A DNA stretch of 64,000 bases, taken from contig NC_085922.1 in the NCBI RefSeq assembly GCF_035222485.1, forward strand, positions 3,549,001-3,613,000, read 5' to 3'. How positions within the stretch are numbered: position 1 is the first letter of the stretch; each line of letters opens with the position of its first letter. Below, piece after piece: positions 24,401-33,329 of this stretch. The translations under genes were made by a program, and so were the position numbers. Source of the DNA: Podospora pseudoanserina (Eukaryota > Ascomycota > Sordariomycetes > Sordariales > Podosporaceae). Below the pieces are notes generated by a model, which saw only the letters and a program-made list of their open reading frames with translations, made no database searches and had not been told where the DNA came from.

Positions 24401-25101
24401 CCATGGAGTCGATTGTCGGCCACCGCTCAGCCAACATGTTTGCTGCCCCCATCCGAGAGAAGGACGCACCGGGCTATCATAAGGTGATCAAACAGCCCCA
24501 GGACCTGAAAACCATCCGCAGTGCCATCGCCCACGGGAACAAGGCCGCCGCGCAAGCAGCCGCTGCATTGCCGGGGGGTGACCCAGGCGGTAGCTGCTGG
24601 CTCCCTCGGACAGAAGAGCTTGTCCCACCAAAGAGCATCATCAACTCTGGCCAGCTCGACCGCGAGCTCTCTCACATTTTTGCCAACTGCATCATGTACA
24701 ATCCCGACCCGTGGCACGGACCAGGCCCGGCTTTCCTACCCCAGGAGGATGATTCTGAGGGACTGGAAGCTGGCGCGCACCAGGATAATGTCGTGGGGTA
24801 CAAGGTGGACGAGTTTGGGATTGTCAACGATGCCCGCGCCATGTTTATCGAGGTCGAGCAGCATGTTAGTGAGTTGCGCTCGGCGGAGAAGCGTAGTGCG
24901 CCCCCCGGTGGTGGTCATGCTGCGGGGGCGGAGGGTGTGTTTACTGGGACGAGCACAAGGCAGGCTAGCGTTGCGATGCAACATGGCGATGGCGGTTCCA
25001 AGGATGACGTGTCTGGTGCAGAGGAACAGGACGAGCAGACGGCGACAGAGACGGAGAATAATGACGGGAGATCCAAGAGAAGGCGAACGGGGAGAGCCTA
25101 G
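21451..25101 (+). CDS. Bromodomain protein, probable NuA4 subunit (Bdc1/Brd8-like)
   Basis: One exon, 1216 aa from the ATG at 21451 (MNTPANPTTFPVSSF). The N-terminal 120 residues hold a small helical domain (LELVFLFRGVNKFGIDPAAF), like the SANT-like start of Brd8-type proteins, followed by a KKRRLD nuclear signal and a coiled coil (residues about 120-180). Residues about 210-820 are a disordered Gln/Pro/His-rich linker. The C-terminal bromodomain covers about 970-1140 (WTRSFHKVSGSA ... FAAPIREKDAPGYHKVIKQP ... FANCIMYNP), with an insertion between the ZA loop and the acetyl-lysine Asn (in MYNPD). The last residues (SKRRRTGRA) are basic. By family, it would belong to the NuA4 histone acetyltransferase complex. 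The assignment to NuA4 is from architecture only; the bromodomain itself is certain. Confidence 0.85.
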   Translation: MNTPANPTTFPVSSFTSLELVFLFRGVNKFGIDPAAFPQISNVLRDNSGLKRQPTFDAQRLSPEALQKVFLYLVGQEIRADHVGSMPGPDGPLSPASKKRRLDTLPLPSWKDVHQHIDKVQQAYDKVFDSYIESAVQEIDHLEEAYRKTEAELEQLQLAESQASEEAKQQKEEVIEDKGVQVNGVGDIKPKPGPAVVNGIHPSPKASPKPSPQLPQSQLPQSQLPHQAQSQPRQHLQQHPQQQHQQQNLQQSMQQPLQRPQQLTPQPHVPQVSQLSQPPQPPQPPQLPQLQQLQLPLQSPQTLHQAQPPQHGHVPQQTHVQQGQLPQQAQQGLQQGQRLPGQGQPPQQLHQGQSAQHMVQGQPPQPVQPLQQPNPLPHVQQSQQSQQPQPPLRPLQPLLPHLAPRQDVRNGLGSPHSQHASLDKAGPAPRPPTLNHPPTTRSPQLGHPDVSRGPSARPSEPPKSLGGSPQVLQAPQGVPSFQPLSQSPAPTPAADGLQRPDGVARAHQSPGPLPTSPHMPPSQSQLKWEPPYQPSSGARPPMNSPLQHGPNVFSPPPHMVASQRPPPISSPLQGQANRPLPQQVLHPPHTHTTGQFVPLQPTPVRPAIDAANRQPPPVSSPGPNNTVQSPFHPGPYHNYPVPSSPHPTQPQQHGPKAPQHGAVTHPPSVRSPAVASPASASGIHLPRPNQGLAAPSQQRPQSLPHLQAPSPYPQATHPPTVSSPAGPQNGGYSSPYHPPRPAPVERIHPRAPATTTPVPPARFGPAPSAPQTPAVMQQQPFVISARMTKWKTESTPSTPKGGLEFQFGWDEKPSPQTEPISPVLEPAPLPSAAPHESPKKAPEQSQAKQTPSSSGMPGRSRVPQSTRDATSPSPVAFGLRNTSVKATEEVVLPINEPDAPKIKDEAMTPRPTTETGDTAADESISNRPNPARSTKRKRDESTPASVQSPRGRQLTDASRDDSMPPNMPNVVLWTRSFHKVSGSAMESIVGHRSANMFAAPIREKDAPGYHKVIKQPQDLKTIRSAIAHGNKAAAQAAAALPGGDPGGSCWLPRTEELVPPKSIINSGQLDRELSHIFANCIMYNPDPWHGPGPAFLPQEDDSEGLEAGAHQDNVVGYKVDEFGIVNDARAMFIEVEQHVSELRSAEKRSAPPGGGHAAGAEGVFTGTSTRQASVAMQHGDGGSKDDVSGAEEQDEQTATETENNDGRSKRRRTGRA
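22080..22660 (+). repeat. Glutamine/proline-coding low-complexity tract
   Basis: About 580 bases of CAG/CAA/CCA/CAT codons inside the bromodomain gene, coding for Q-, P-, H- and L-rich protein. The tract is imperfect, with synonymous CAA/CAG mixing, so it is not a simple microsatellite. A perfect short duplication of the SQLPQ unit occurs near 22095-22125. Confidence 0.8.
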
Positions 25102-25696
25102 ATGGGGAGATCTCTTGGTAGCATTGCGCTCACAGGATATGAGAAAAGACAAGGGGCATTGGGAAAAGCAAGACCCAGGCAGAAAACGTACGGTGGACGT
25201 TGGGCCCGAGACTTTTGCTCAAAATGAAGCTTTGTTTGGATTCATGTATCAATAAATGGGCGGGGACCAATTTGATATCCACCACCGTATTATAGTGTAA
25301 GAGCATCGCCCTGGGATTTTATACACAACAGAGCACACTCTACCTCTTGTGGTCACTATCTGTGTTCACCGGCATGGTTGATGAGGGGCACGCGAGGGGC
25401 GATATCTTTGTGGAAGCACTCAAACACACTCTTGTCAACGTTGAGACAGCTAGCGCTGCTGAGGGAGGACACAGCTTCGATTGACGATGGCTACCAAGTA
25501 ACTGTACTTTTCTGAACCCTATTCGTTAAAGCGCTGTTTCGAAGCGCTGAACCCCTCTTCAGTCCCTATCCAACAGGCAAAAGCAATAAAAAGCACCAAA
25601 ACGCCCTGCCTCCCCTTCATTTCCTATTTCCCATCATCCCAGTCTCTTCAACTCACCACCTGCAAGAAGCCACCTCATCAAACGCCAACCTCAACT
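25102..25696. other. Intergenic between bromodomain gene and Hsp70-like pseudogene
   Basis: Convergent 3' regions. No gene seen. Confidence 0.35.
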
Positions 25697-27750
25697 TCAG
25701 GCGTATTCGCACTTGACCTCAATGTTGTCGTAGCGCTTGCCTTAAAGATAGAAGACATACGCCATATCGGCGGAGCGAGCTGTAGGGTACTGCTGTTAGC
25801 AAAACCCGCAATTACCACGGCAAAAAAAAAAAAGACCAGGACAATACTCACGAGTAACCTTGATGTCACCCTCCATGATATAGTACATCTTCCCGTCCCC
25901 CCCCCCTTCTTCTGCACCCTCTCCGCCTCGGGCACCTTTGACACATCAGCAATGAGCGTGCACAGCGTACCCAGCGTCTTATCCTTCTCCAACATGGCCT
26001 CCCGCCCCTTTTTTCTATCCACCATGATCGCAGCTTTCAACTGTGTAAACCACCCGTTTTCCACCCGCTGCCGATAATAGAACGGAAACGAGAACGGCTT
26101 GCTCTCCTCCATGTCGTCGCCCCGCTGGAAAAACCGAACCATGGCGACGACACTCTGAATGCCGGTATACCCGTCATGAAATGTCTTGGTCGCCAGACTG
26201 GTATGCCTCTTGGTGTCAAACGGCTGGATCCTACTCTCGCCCATGTGGTGGCGCGTCCTTACGACTGACGACATGGACTTTGGTCAGGGAACCGTCGCCG
26301 ACGAGCGAGAGGCCCTTCATGATGGCGCCGCGGGTGACAGCTAGGTCGGGCTCCGGGGGTGTGATGAGGGGGACTTCGGCCCGCATCTGGCTGTCCTTCC
26401 TCCATATGTACGCTTGCTTGATCTCGCCGCGGAGGTAAGGAGAACCGGCGAAGCCTCCTACTAGGATGAAGGCTTTGATAGGCTTCGTCGGGCACGCGTC
26501 CTGTTGCTCATTCACCTTTTTGACAATGATGCCGACGGTAGGCCTGAAGATGTCTTCGAGGTGGTCCGAGCTGACCTTTATCTTGTCATTGTAAACGCCG
26601 GCTTGTTCGTTGTTGAGGATGAGGTTGAGGGGGAACTCGTGGGTCCCTGAGGACTTGGTGAAACAGCGCTTGGTCTGTAGTAGAACTTGAGGATTAGTCT
26701 AAGGCGAGTGGGAAAGGGGAAAAAAAAGTAACACTTGCCTCAAACTCAAACTTGGCCATTGCGGGGGATATATGTCTCTCACGCATGTTACGCGAAAGTA
26801 GTGCGTACCCTGGAACACACCAGAATCTATTATGGAGGTACTCTCTGAATCTCATGTTGAGCTGGGCGGAGCCGGCAAGATCGCCATCGCGGAGACCAAC
26901 CTCCTTGACCTTCAGGGGTTTGAGGTTGGTGATGGTGTAAATGACCAGGTCCACAGTGCCGCCTCCCGCATCAATAATCACGAATCTGCCAGTCTTTATC
27001 AGCACACGTGTTCATCTTGGCCTATTGCACACTGAGCAATAAACGTACGTATCGCCAACCTCGAGCTTGGTGTCTGTATCAGCAGTGCGCTCAGCCTTCT
27101 CATTGATGGCATAGATAGCAGCAGCCTCGGGCTCCGAGAGGAGATGGATGGTCCCGCTCGGCATACCCGCCGCCCTCAAGGCCGTATGGAAAGCTGTCCT
27201 GGTCTTCTCCTTGGAGTCATTGGTCCAGTTGGCTGGGACAGTGGCCACGTACTCGAAGTCAGTGGGCAAAGACTTGAAGTTCATCTTTGTCTTGGCATAC
27301 CCCAGGAGCGATGTCAGAAACTTGGTGACCAACGACTCTGGACTTGGACCGGCATTGATGAATTCAAGCTGTCGAGGCGTAAGCCTCCTTGCCCAAGGAT
27401 AAAGACCGCTGCGTTGTGCCTTGGGTTAGGTCGCTATCCTCAAGGTCGTCGAAGGGGACTCACAGCTTGAACCACTCCATCACCTGGTCTGCGGGGGTAT
27501 CATCAGAAACATCGAAGCCCCATTTGCCCGTCTTGGACAATTTGGTTGGGACTCTCTGGTAATACCTGATACCATCGACTTTCCCTTCAGGGTGCTTCTC
27601 ACCGGGCTTGTTTGAAAGGTCGGCTGTAGGCCACTCTCGGAGGATCGTAACTTCATCCGGTTTGGAACTACTGGCCCAGGCAATGCTGGTAAACGTTGTG
27701 CCCATGTCGACGGCGACAATGGTCGTCGGATTGATAGTAGTGGGGGCCAT
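25697..27750 (-). pseudogene. Hsp70-like actin-fold ATPase, apparently decayed
   Basis: Fungal Hsp70-like/HSP12A-type protein: phosphate-1 loop DMGTTFTSIAWA in exon 1, phosphate-2 IIDAGGGTVDL in exon 3, adenosine motif FILVGGFAGSPYLRG in exon 4. Exons: 27750-27464, 27408-27049, 26985-26739, 26674-25852, 25779-25697. Three features speak for decay. The frame changes near 26240-26270 (VVSRK passes out of frame while the family-like RHHMGESRIQPFD continues one frame over). A run of ten C on the plus strand at 25877-25886 shifts the frame again before KMYYIMEGDIKVT. A TAA lies at 25744-25742 before the family-like ending GKRYDNIEVKCEYA. Intron 3 uses a GC donor (GCAAGT). Whether this is a true pseudogene or an assembly fault cannot be settled here, but neighbouring long genes are intact. 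Confidence 0.72.
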
Positions 27751-29443
27751 CCTTCGAACTTGCAATGCTTTTCAGGCAATAAATGTGATGAAACTACCAG
27801 TTTGAAGATGAAGAGGGAAGTGACAAAAGCTCGAAATTTGGAAATAAATTTGAAGATTGAGAAGAGTGCTAGGCACTGGGACAACAAGCCTTGTCTTGGG
27901 TTTCGCCCATCGGAAATCTTGTTCAGCCATCAGGGCTGAGTGGGTGCAAATAAGCTTTTTCTTTGCAACCTTGTCACCCATGTCTCGATACGAGTGTTGC
28001 CTTCCGTACGCCTCAGTGCCACATCAGAAGCCAGGTTCTACTCGGAAGATAGGGAAGGCGTAGTGCCAGGCCTAGAAATCTTGTTGCACACCGGTGTGTG
28101 TCTTGGGGTCGAGGGTTGTGAAGATCAAGCCAACTCTGAGACTTGGTTCCCGTCCTGTTGGAAGGATCAAGGGGATTGGGGGAAATCCGTCTTTGGCGTG
28201 AGTATTTGACACAGATTGTGGGAATGTGATAACCTGGAATGTTATGTTCTTCAACCACGGTAGATTTGACCAAAGGTCAACATTGTCTGATGCATTTGAT
28301 CCCATACTGTGCGGCGTATCCCAGCCATCAGAGTTGGCCAGGCACTGGCAAGCAAGCAAACAGGAGACAAGAAGAGACAGCCAGAATTGCACAAGCGTCT
28401 CAGCTAAGTTATACCTACCCTGATCGAGAGACCATAACTGCAAACTCATGTCATCCTGTGAGGACCGTCACGAGTGAAAGTGTCATTTTTTGCACATCAG
28501 AGGTGGATGGTGGAACATACCCTTCGAATGCCAGGCGCCGTCTACCATACTTGACTGAGTCGACTATAGCACCATACCTGTGGCACGGCCATCTGGAGAA
28601 AGCGATCGGCCTACAGCGTGTTTGTTGATTAATCTGGGTAGGGGTAGATTCGTGAATGCCAAAACCTGGGGTATTGGGCCCACTGCTATCCATTTGGTCC
28701 CGAACCGCCAACAATATTGAGCTGGGTTTCGTTCCCACGGACGACAAGGTGTTCCTACGGGTGACTCAGTACTCCTATAGACGACCGATTTCCCACATAC
28801 GACGGAGCAGGCTGCTTCCTACTGGCTCCATGTGCCACCCTCAAGGTAAATATGGCTGAGTGACATCCCGCGGGTCGAGGTTTACACGACCTGCTTACCG
28901 ACACCACATGGCGCGATGGGGGCTGAGGTGGGGAGCTTGCACAAGTGTCTGGAGAGCTGTCTTGAAGCGCATGGATGAACGGGAGCAGCAGATGATGACG
29001 GTGGTATACCCCAAACTGGTTTAACAATAACGTTTCACAACGGGGCCGTTGATCATTCACTCTCGTGTTGCATTCTGTTGAGCCGCTAACACATATGGCT
29101 ACACTGTGTGAGTTGAGCCTGGACGCTTATCGCGTGATGGTGGCATGCTGAGTTGACTTTCTGTTTCTGTTTTTCCCTTTCTTTCTATACCAACACGTCT
29201 TGCATCTCATAGGCCTCATACCTACAACCGACATTGGGCTTCTGGGGCGACAAGCAAGTTTATCATCAATTCTCCCCAAGGTTGGGGCCTCGGTGGAAGA
29301 GCTAGGTAGGCATTTTGTCATCTTGCCAATCACCTACCTACCTAGCTACCTGACTGGGGCCACCGCACACCTCTACCAATTCGCTTTCCTGAAGAACGTT
29401 TCCGTTTCCGGTGACGGGTTCCTCCAAGGAACGACCTTCCAAG
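27751..29443. other. Gene-free 1.7-kb region
   Basis: No supported gene. An open minus frame at 28072-28449 contains a hydrophobic stretch but no family signature. TACCTA motifs cluster at 29300-29350. Confidence 0.35.
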
Positions 29444-30373
29444 ATGGAAAATTGCACTGATCCGTAAGTTCTAACTCGATGCTTATGAGGGTTCTCCATG
29501 CGCTTCAGTCTACTGGGTCAGGTATCTTATCAATTGGAGAATGCCTGTTCGAGCATTAACTAATTGTACGAACCAGGCGGCATGAGATCGAGGGCCCGCA
29601 CCGAAGAGCGTTGATTGCAGTCACTGGCCAGCGGACTTGCCTCTGTTGCAAGATACGGAAACCTGCATCCCCATTTTGCCCAGTTACTATAACTGTAGTC
29701 TGCGAACACGACCCTCCAGTATGCTACGCGTGCTTGCTCATGGAATCACAGTTTAGTTGCCCATTTGGTCTGGAAGCTAAGAGATGCCCATATCCGGGCT
29801 GCGGCAAACCTGTCACTGGCGATGATCTGTGAGTGTTGGTTGCGCGGGTGTCTGCAGTCAAAGACTGATAACGGGATGCCTGAAGTCCAGACTATGTAAG
29901 GTACTGACCTTCCTTTTTTAAACAGGGTCATTGTGCAGTTTGTCCGTCATCGTTACGATTCGCTGCAGGTCCTATCGCGCTGCAAATACACTCCAGGATG
30001 CTGCTGTGAGCCCGACAAAATAATTTTTCCAATGTCGGTTTTGCTACAGAGGCCCGAGGAGGAATTGCTTGCGCGCGCACGCAGCCTGGATGAGCTGCAA
30101 TATCCAAGTCCCGGTTCGTCACCAGCCCAGCAGAAAGCTAGAAGCTGTGCACCACCACGCGAGCTTTGTGTTAGCTGGACCGAGGGCACCATGTTTGACG
30201 CCCAAACCTTCAAATGGGAGGGGCGTAGGCCAGGCCGAGCGAGATTCCCCGAGCGCCAGCCTGAGGCAGACATGTTCGAGTTTGCTGCGGAGATTTCTGA
30301 CCCTAAAGCTTTCTGGACAAGTATGGCGGAGGAGCTGTCCAGGCTTGACTTGGAGGTATTACGGCTGACTTGA
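29444..30373 (+). CDS. Small RING-like cysteine-rich protein, unknown
   Basis: Three exons, 29444-29463, 29577-29828 and 29926-30373, give 239 aa. Exon 2 codes for a cysteine cluster: CLCCKIRKP, then CEHDPPVCYACL, then CPYPGCGKPV, the order and spacing of a RING1 finger such as that of RBR-type ubiquitin ligases. No IBR or second RING follows; exon 3 carries FVRHRYDSLQV, a CKYTPGCCCEPD cluster and a proline/serine region. It may be a reduced relative of the fungal RBR family. Phases agree across all joins (TAAGT donor, CCAG and ACAG acceptors). The first exon is only 20 nt, so the start is less sure. Role in ubiquitination is an inference. Confidence 0.6.
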
Positions 30374-31057
30374 TTTGAATGATTAAAGCTATGACCCCCT
30401 CAGCTCATTGCACGATGTTGGTTGGGGGTTGACTTTACTGGGAAGTTTTGAACATAAAAAGAACAAATCATGGAAAAAAAGGATTAGAACAACAAAAGAA
30501 GCTAACTAAAAGAAAACCCAAAAAAAATGCGGTGAAAAAATGCGCAAAAAGGAAAACGCTAAAAAATTAAGTAAAAGAAAAAATAGCGAGCTGTGGGCAA
30601 GAAACTGGAACAACCTATGGAGCGGAGTAGTTCCAAAACATCGACATAACGAGCGGGGAGGAAAACGCCTGGTACCTGGTGTCTTAGGTTGGTCTTGACG
30701 AGCTGAAAATATACCATGGGATCAGTCCCTAGTCCTCCCTATAACCTTTTGTTCTTTGCAAAGTGATGTGACATGCCAGCATACTTAATTCAGGGGTACT
30801 GTTTATTCAAGGTGCGTTGTCGACATGCGGGGTAGGCCCGGCAACTGGCTTCACAGTGCGCCCGCTTTGAAATGGTGGGGTTTGGCACGGTAAGCACAGA
30901 GGGCAGACACGGATTAATCGCGGCCCCCACTGAAATTTTCCGCGCTAGACCAACGACCTACAAAATTCTTTCTTTGGCCTCGCGCATTTCTTCCTCGCTT
31001 TCCCACTGATCTTCCCACAGCGCTTCCCTCCCCACTGCCCCGGCGGCGAGCTGGGAG
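30374..31057. other. Intergenic with an A-rich tract
   Basis: A plus-strand tract at about 30450-30595 is almost entirely A and G with runs of A up to eight. The rest is the promoter of the histidine-phosphatase gene. Confidence 0.4.
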
Positions 31058-31946
31058 ATGCGACTTTTTCTGGTGCGACACGGGGAGACGGTCGACAATG
31101 TTGCTGGTCTTTAGTATGTCGTACCTCTTTTCTTCCTGTCCTTGTCTTGAGCACCGGACCACATGCTAACCTATTCACAGCGCAGGAGTTCGCGATTCAC
31201 CGCTTACTGCCCATGGCGTCTTGCAGGCACGACGTCTGGGGGAGCACATTGCGAAGCATCATCGAGTCACCCATGTCTTCTCGTCGGATCTGCAGAGGGC
31301 CGTCTTCACGGCCGTGAAGGTCGCTGATGCTCAGCTCTCTCAGAGACAAAGATGCGACACCAACAACGGCGATGTGCCCGAGACAATCGAGAAGCTGGAG
31401 CCTGTTCCACTCGTCGACTTGCGCGAGCGCGACTTTCGGTCCGCAGAGGGCAAGAAGTTCGGTACGGCTCATGACGACGCTGAAACGCACGAGGAGATGA
31501 GGCTGAGAGCTGCTCGCTTTGTCCAAGGCCATCTGGTCCCGTTGTTGGCAAGCCGAGGGTCTGAAACAGTCGTGGTCGTTGTTGCCCATGGCTTGATTCT
31601 CAACTCGCTCTTCCGGGTTCTGCAGGCAAGGTATGGTACCGGGCCTCGCGGGTCGGAAACGTCGGCAGCGTGGAGCAATACTGGCTATCTTGAGGCTGTG
31701 GTCAAGGCTGTCGCTGCTGACACAGAGGGCTCGAATGCTGAGGATTCCGGTGAAAGGAAGACAAAGCAGCCACAGCTTACCATGACTGTGGTGGGGGTGA
31801 ACGTGCTACGCCATCTTGAGGGCTTGAAAAAGACCAAGGGTGGAATTGGCAGTGCACAGTTCGACAAGAGGCAGAGGACCATGGATTCATTCTTTGGCCC
31901 TGCCTCCAAAAAACAGAGGGTGGATCGTGAGTCGGGGATATCCTGA
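31058..31946 (+). CDS. Histidine-phosphatase (PGAM-like) protein with C-terminal PIP-box
   Basis: Two exons, 31058-31113 and 31181-31946, give 273 aa. The phosphoglycerate-mutase/histidine-phosphatase fold is clear: the RHG motif in MRLFLVRHGETVDN near residue 8 and the second catalytic histidine in VVVVAHGLILNSL. The start YAGVRDSPLTAHG is formed across the intron (GTATGT donor). The substrate is not predictable from the sequence. The C-terminus is unusual: after a flexible acidic/serine region comes QRTMDSFFGPASKKQRV. QRTMDSFF (residues 250-257, bases 31872-31895) fits the PCNA-interacting PIP-box Q-x-x-[hydrophobic]-x-x-[FY]-[FY] exactly, followed by a basic KKQR that could serve as a nuclear signal. 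A nuclear, replication-linked role is inferred. Confidence 0.88.
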
Positions 31947-32468
31947 CACGGCCACCCTTGTCGTCTTACAAAAAGGTATGTCTGCTTCTCTCCTTCAGCA
32001 CAACACACCCCATTTTTATGATGAGAGAAACAAGTTCACAGACCTGTACCGAAAGTATACATGTGGAAAAACTTTGTCCAACCGCTATCTGAGAAATGAC
32101 CCATCCTCTTCTTTTATTTCAATTTATTTGAGACATGCAGTTGCTAACTGTTCAAAAAGATAGATCATGTTGCCCTCAAATACTGCCTTCGACTGAGATG
32201 GTCGACAATAAATTGACATCGTAACAGCTACCTATCTGTTCCCATTTGTACCGTGACTTCTCCCCCTCTCTTCACACCTTTTCCCAACCCTGACGTTCAC
32301 CCCAAATTGGCCTATCTCCCCATGGTCCTTTCGGGTTCATTTTTTGTTCAGGAAGATTAACATCTACGTCCGATTACTCACCACGGATTTCGTTGGCACT
32401 TGTGCTATGGAATTCGAGGTCCATATTTTGGTCGACATTTGTTTCATAGAACATATAATAATCATAAT
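31947..32468. other. Intergenic between convergent phosphatase and ATL genes
   Basis: Convergent 3' ends, AT-richer than the flanks. No gene seen. Confidence 0.35.
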
Positions 32469-33013
32469 CTATTCTTCACTGGACTCTCCGTCGCCATCAC
32501 TGTCTTCTGGAACCACGCCCGCTGCCTCGTCAGAGGGCAACAATCGTGGGAACCAGCCATACTCTGCAAAGTCTACCATTAGTTCACCAAGTGCCCCTGT
32601 TGCGACGACCACGCCTTCAGCCTGCAAACTTGCGGCTTGGTTGCGAGCCCCATCTGGCTGTGATCTTTTACTCGTCAGTTCCACACTCTATATGCTTTGG
32701 GTTTAGTGACCTGCCCACCTCGGAGATATGATCCCTTTCCCGTTGATTACCCTCTGCCAGGGGACATTGTCGTGATGGTACCGGAGGGAGGTGTCGGCGG
32801 GGAGGTGCTTGAGGGCTGTGCCTACTTGTCTGGGTCGCTGGGCTGCAGTATGTTAGATGAAACGCAACAGAAGAACATATCCCAATGGCTGTACGTACGG
32901 GTGCCTATCAGTTTCGCGATGTGTCCGTAGGTGGTGACTTTGCCTTCGGGGATTTCTTGGACGGCGGCGTAGACCGCGTAGAAGAATGCTTGGGCTTCGG
33001 GGGTGCGGGGCAT
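32469..33013 (-). CDS. ATL1: Alkyltransferase-like DNA repair protein (ATL)
   Basis: Three exons, 33013-32899, 32842-32719 and 32664-32469, give 144 aa. The fold is that of the O6-methylguanine methyltransferase C-domain: EIPEGKVTTYGHIAKLIGT, then PRQVGTALKHLP. In the true methyltransferase the alkyl-acceptor motif is PCHRV; here it is VPWQRVINGKGIISP, with tryptophan in place of the cysteine. This is the defining change of ATL proteins, which bind alkylated bases and hand them to nucleotide excision repair without transferring the alkyl group (known from fission yeast Atl1). The helix-turn-helix 'arginine finger' region is present. The C-terminal tail is acidic (EDSDGDGESSEE). Acceptor of the last intron at 32665 was chosen because the next AG breaks the frame. 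Confidence 0.9.
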
Positions 33014-33236
33014 TTTTGTTGAGGCTCAAAGACCAGAATGTTTTCCAAGACTTGGTTGGGAGGCTTGCAATGAGACGATCTTGGTGGTCGTTGCTGTGGA
33101 TGAAGAGGATGATGGTGATGATGGTGATGATTGATGTTGAGAGATGGTGAACAGTCGCAGTGGTTTCGCAGCAAGAAATGGCAGGGTAGAGCCCGACTTA
33201 GACCCTATATTGGCAGCTGAACGTCACCAATTACCA

Positions 33237-33329
33237 GGGTACATGGTCTAGTGGTATGATTTTCGCTTCGCATCTTGGTCCAAGTGCGAATCTTGTGAAA
33301 GGTCCTGGGTTCAATTCCCAGTGTATCCA
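33237..33329 (+). tRNA. trnA-CGC: tRNA-Ala(CGC) with a 21-nt intron
   Basis: Acceptor stem GGGTACA pairs with TGTATCC, including the G3-U70 wobble pair that marks tRNA-Ala, with A73 as discriminator. D-arm GGTCTAGTGGTATGAT, T-arm CTGGG-TTCAATT-CCCAG, variable loop AGGTC. The anticodon stem TTCGC/GTGAA closes with one G-T pair and the loop reads TT-CGC-A. The intron (33273-33293) sits one base 3' of the anticodon, the canonical eukaryotic place, and contains TGCGAA, an exact complement of TTCGCA in the anticodon loop, as expected for a splicing-endonuclease substrate. Box A and box B are the D- and T-arm sequences. Confidence 0.9.

Noticed and set aside
28072-28449. Minus frame of 125 codons with a hydrophobic stretch like a signal anchor
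   Set aside because: The hydrophobic part begins 20 residues in, the rest has no family features, and no flanking exons fit.
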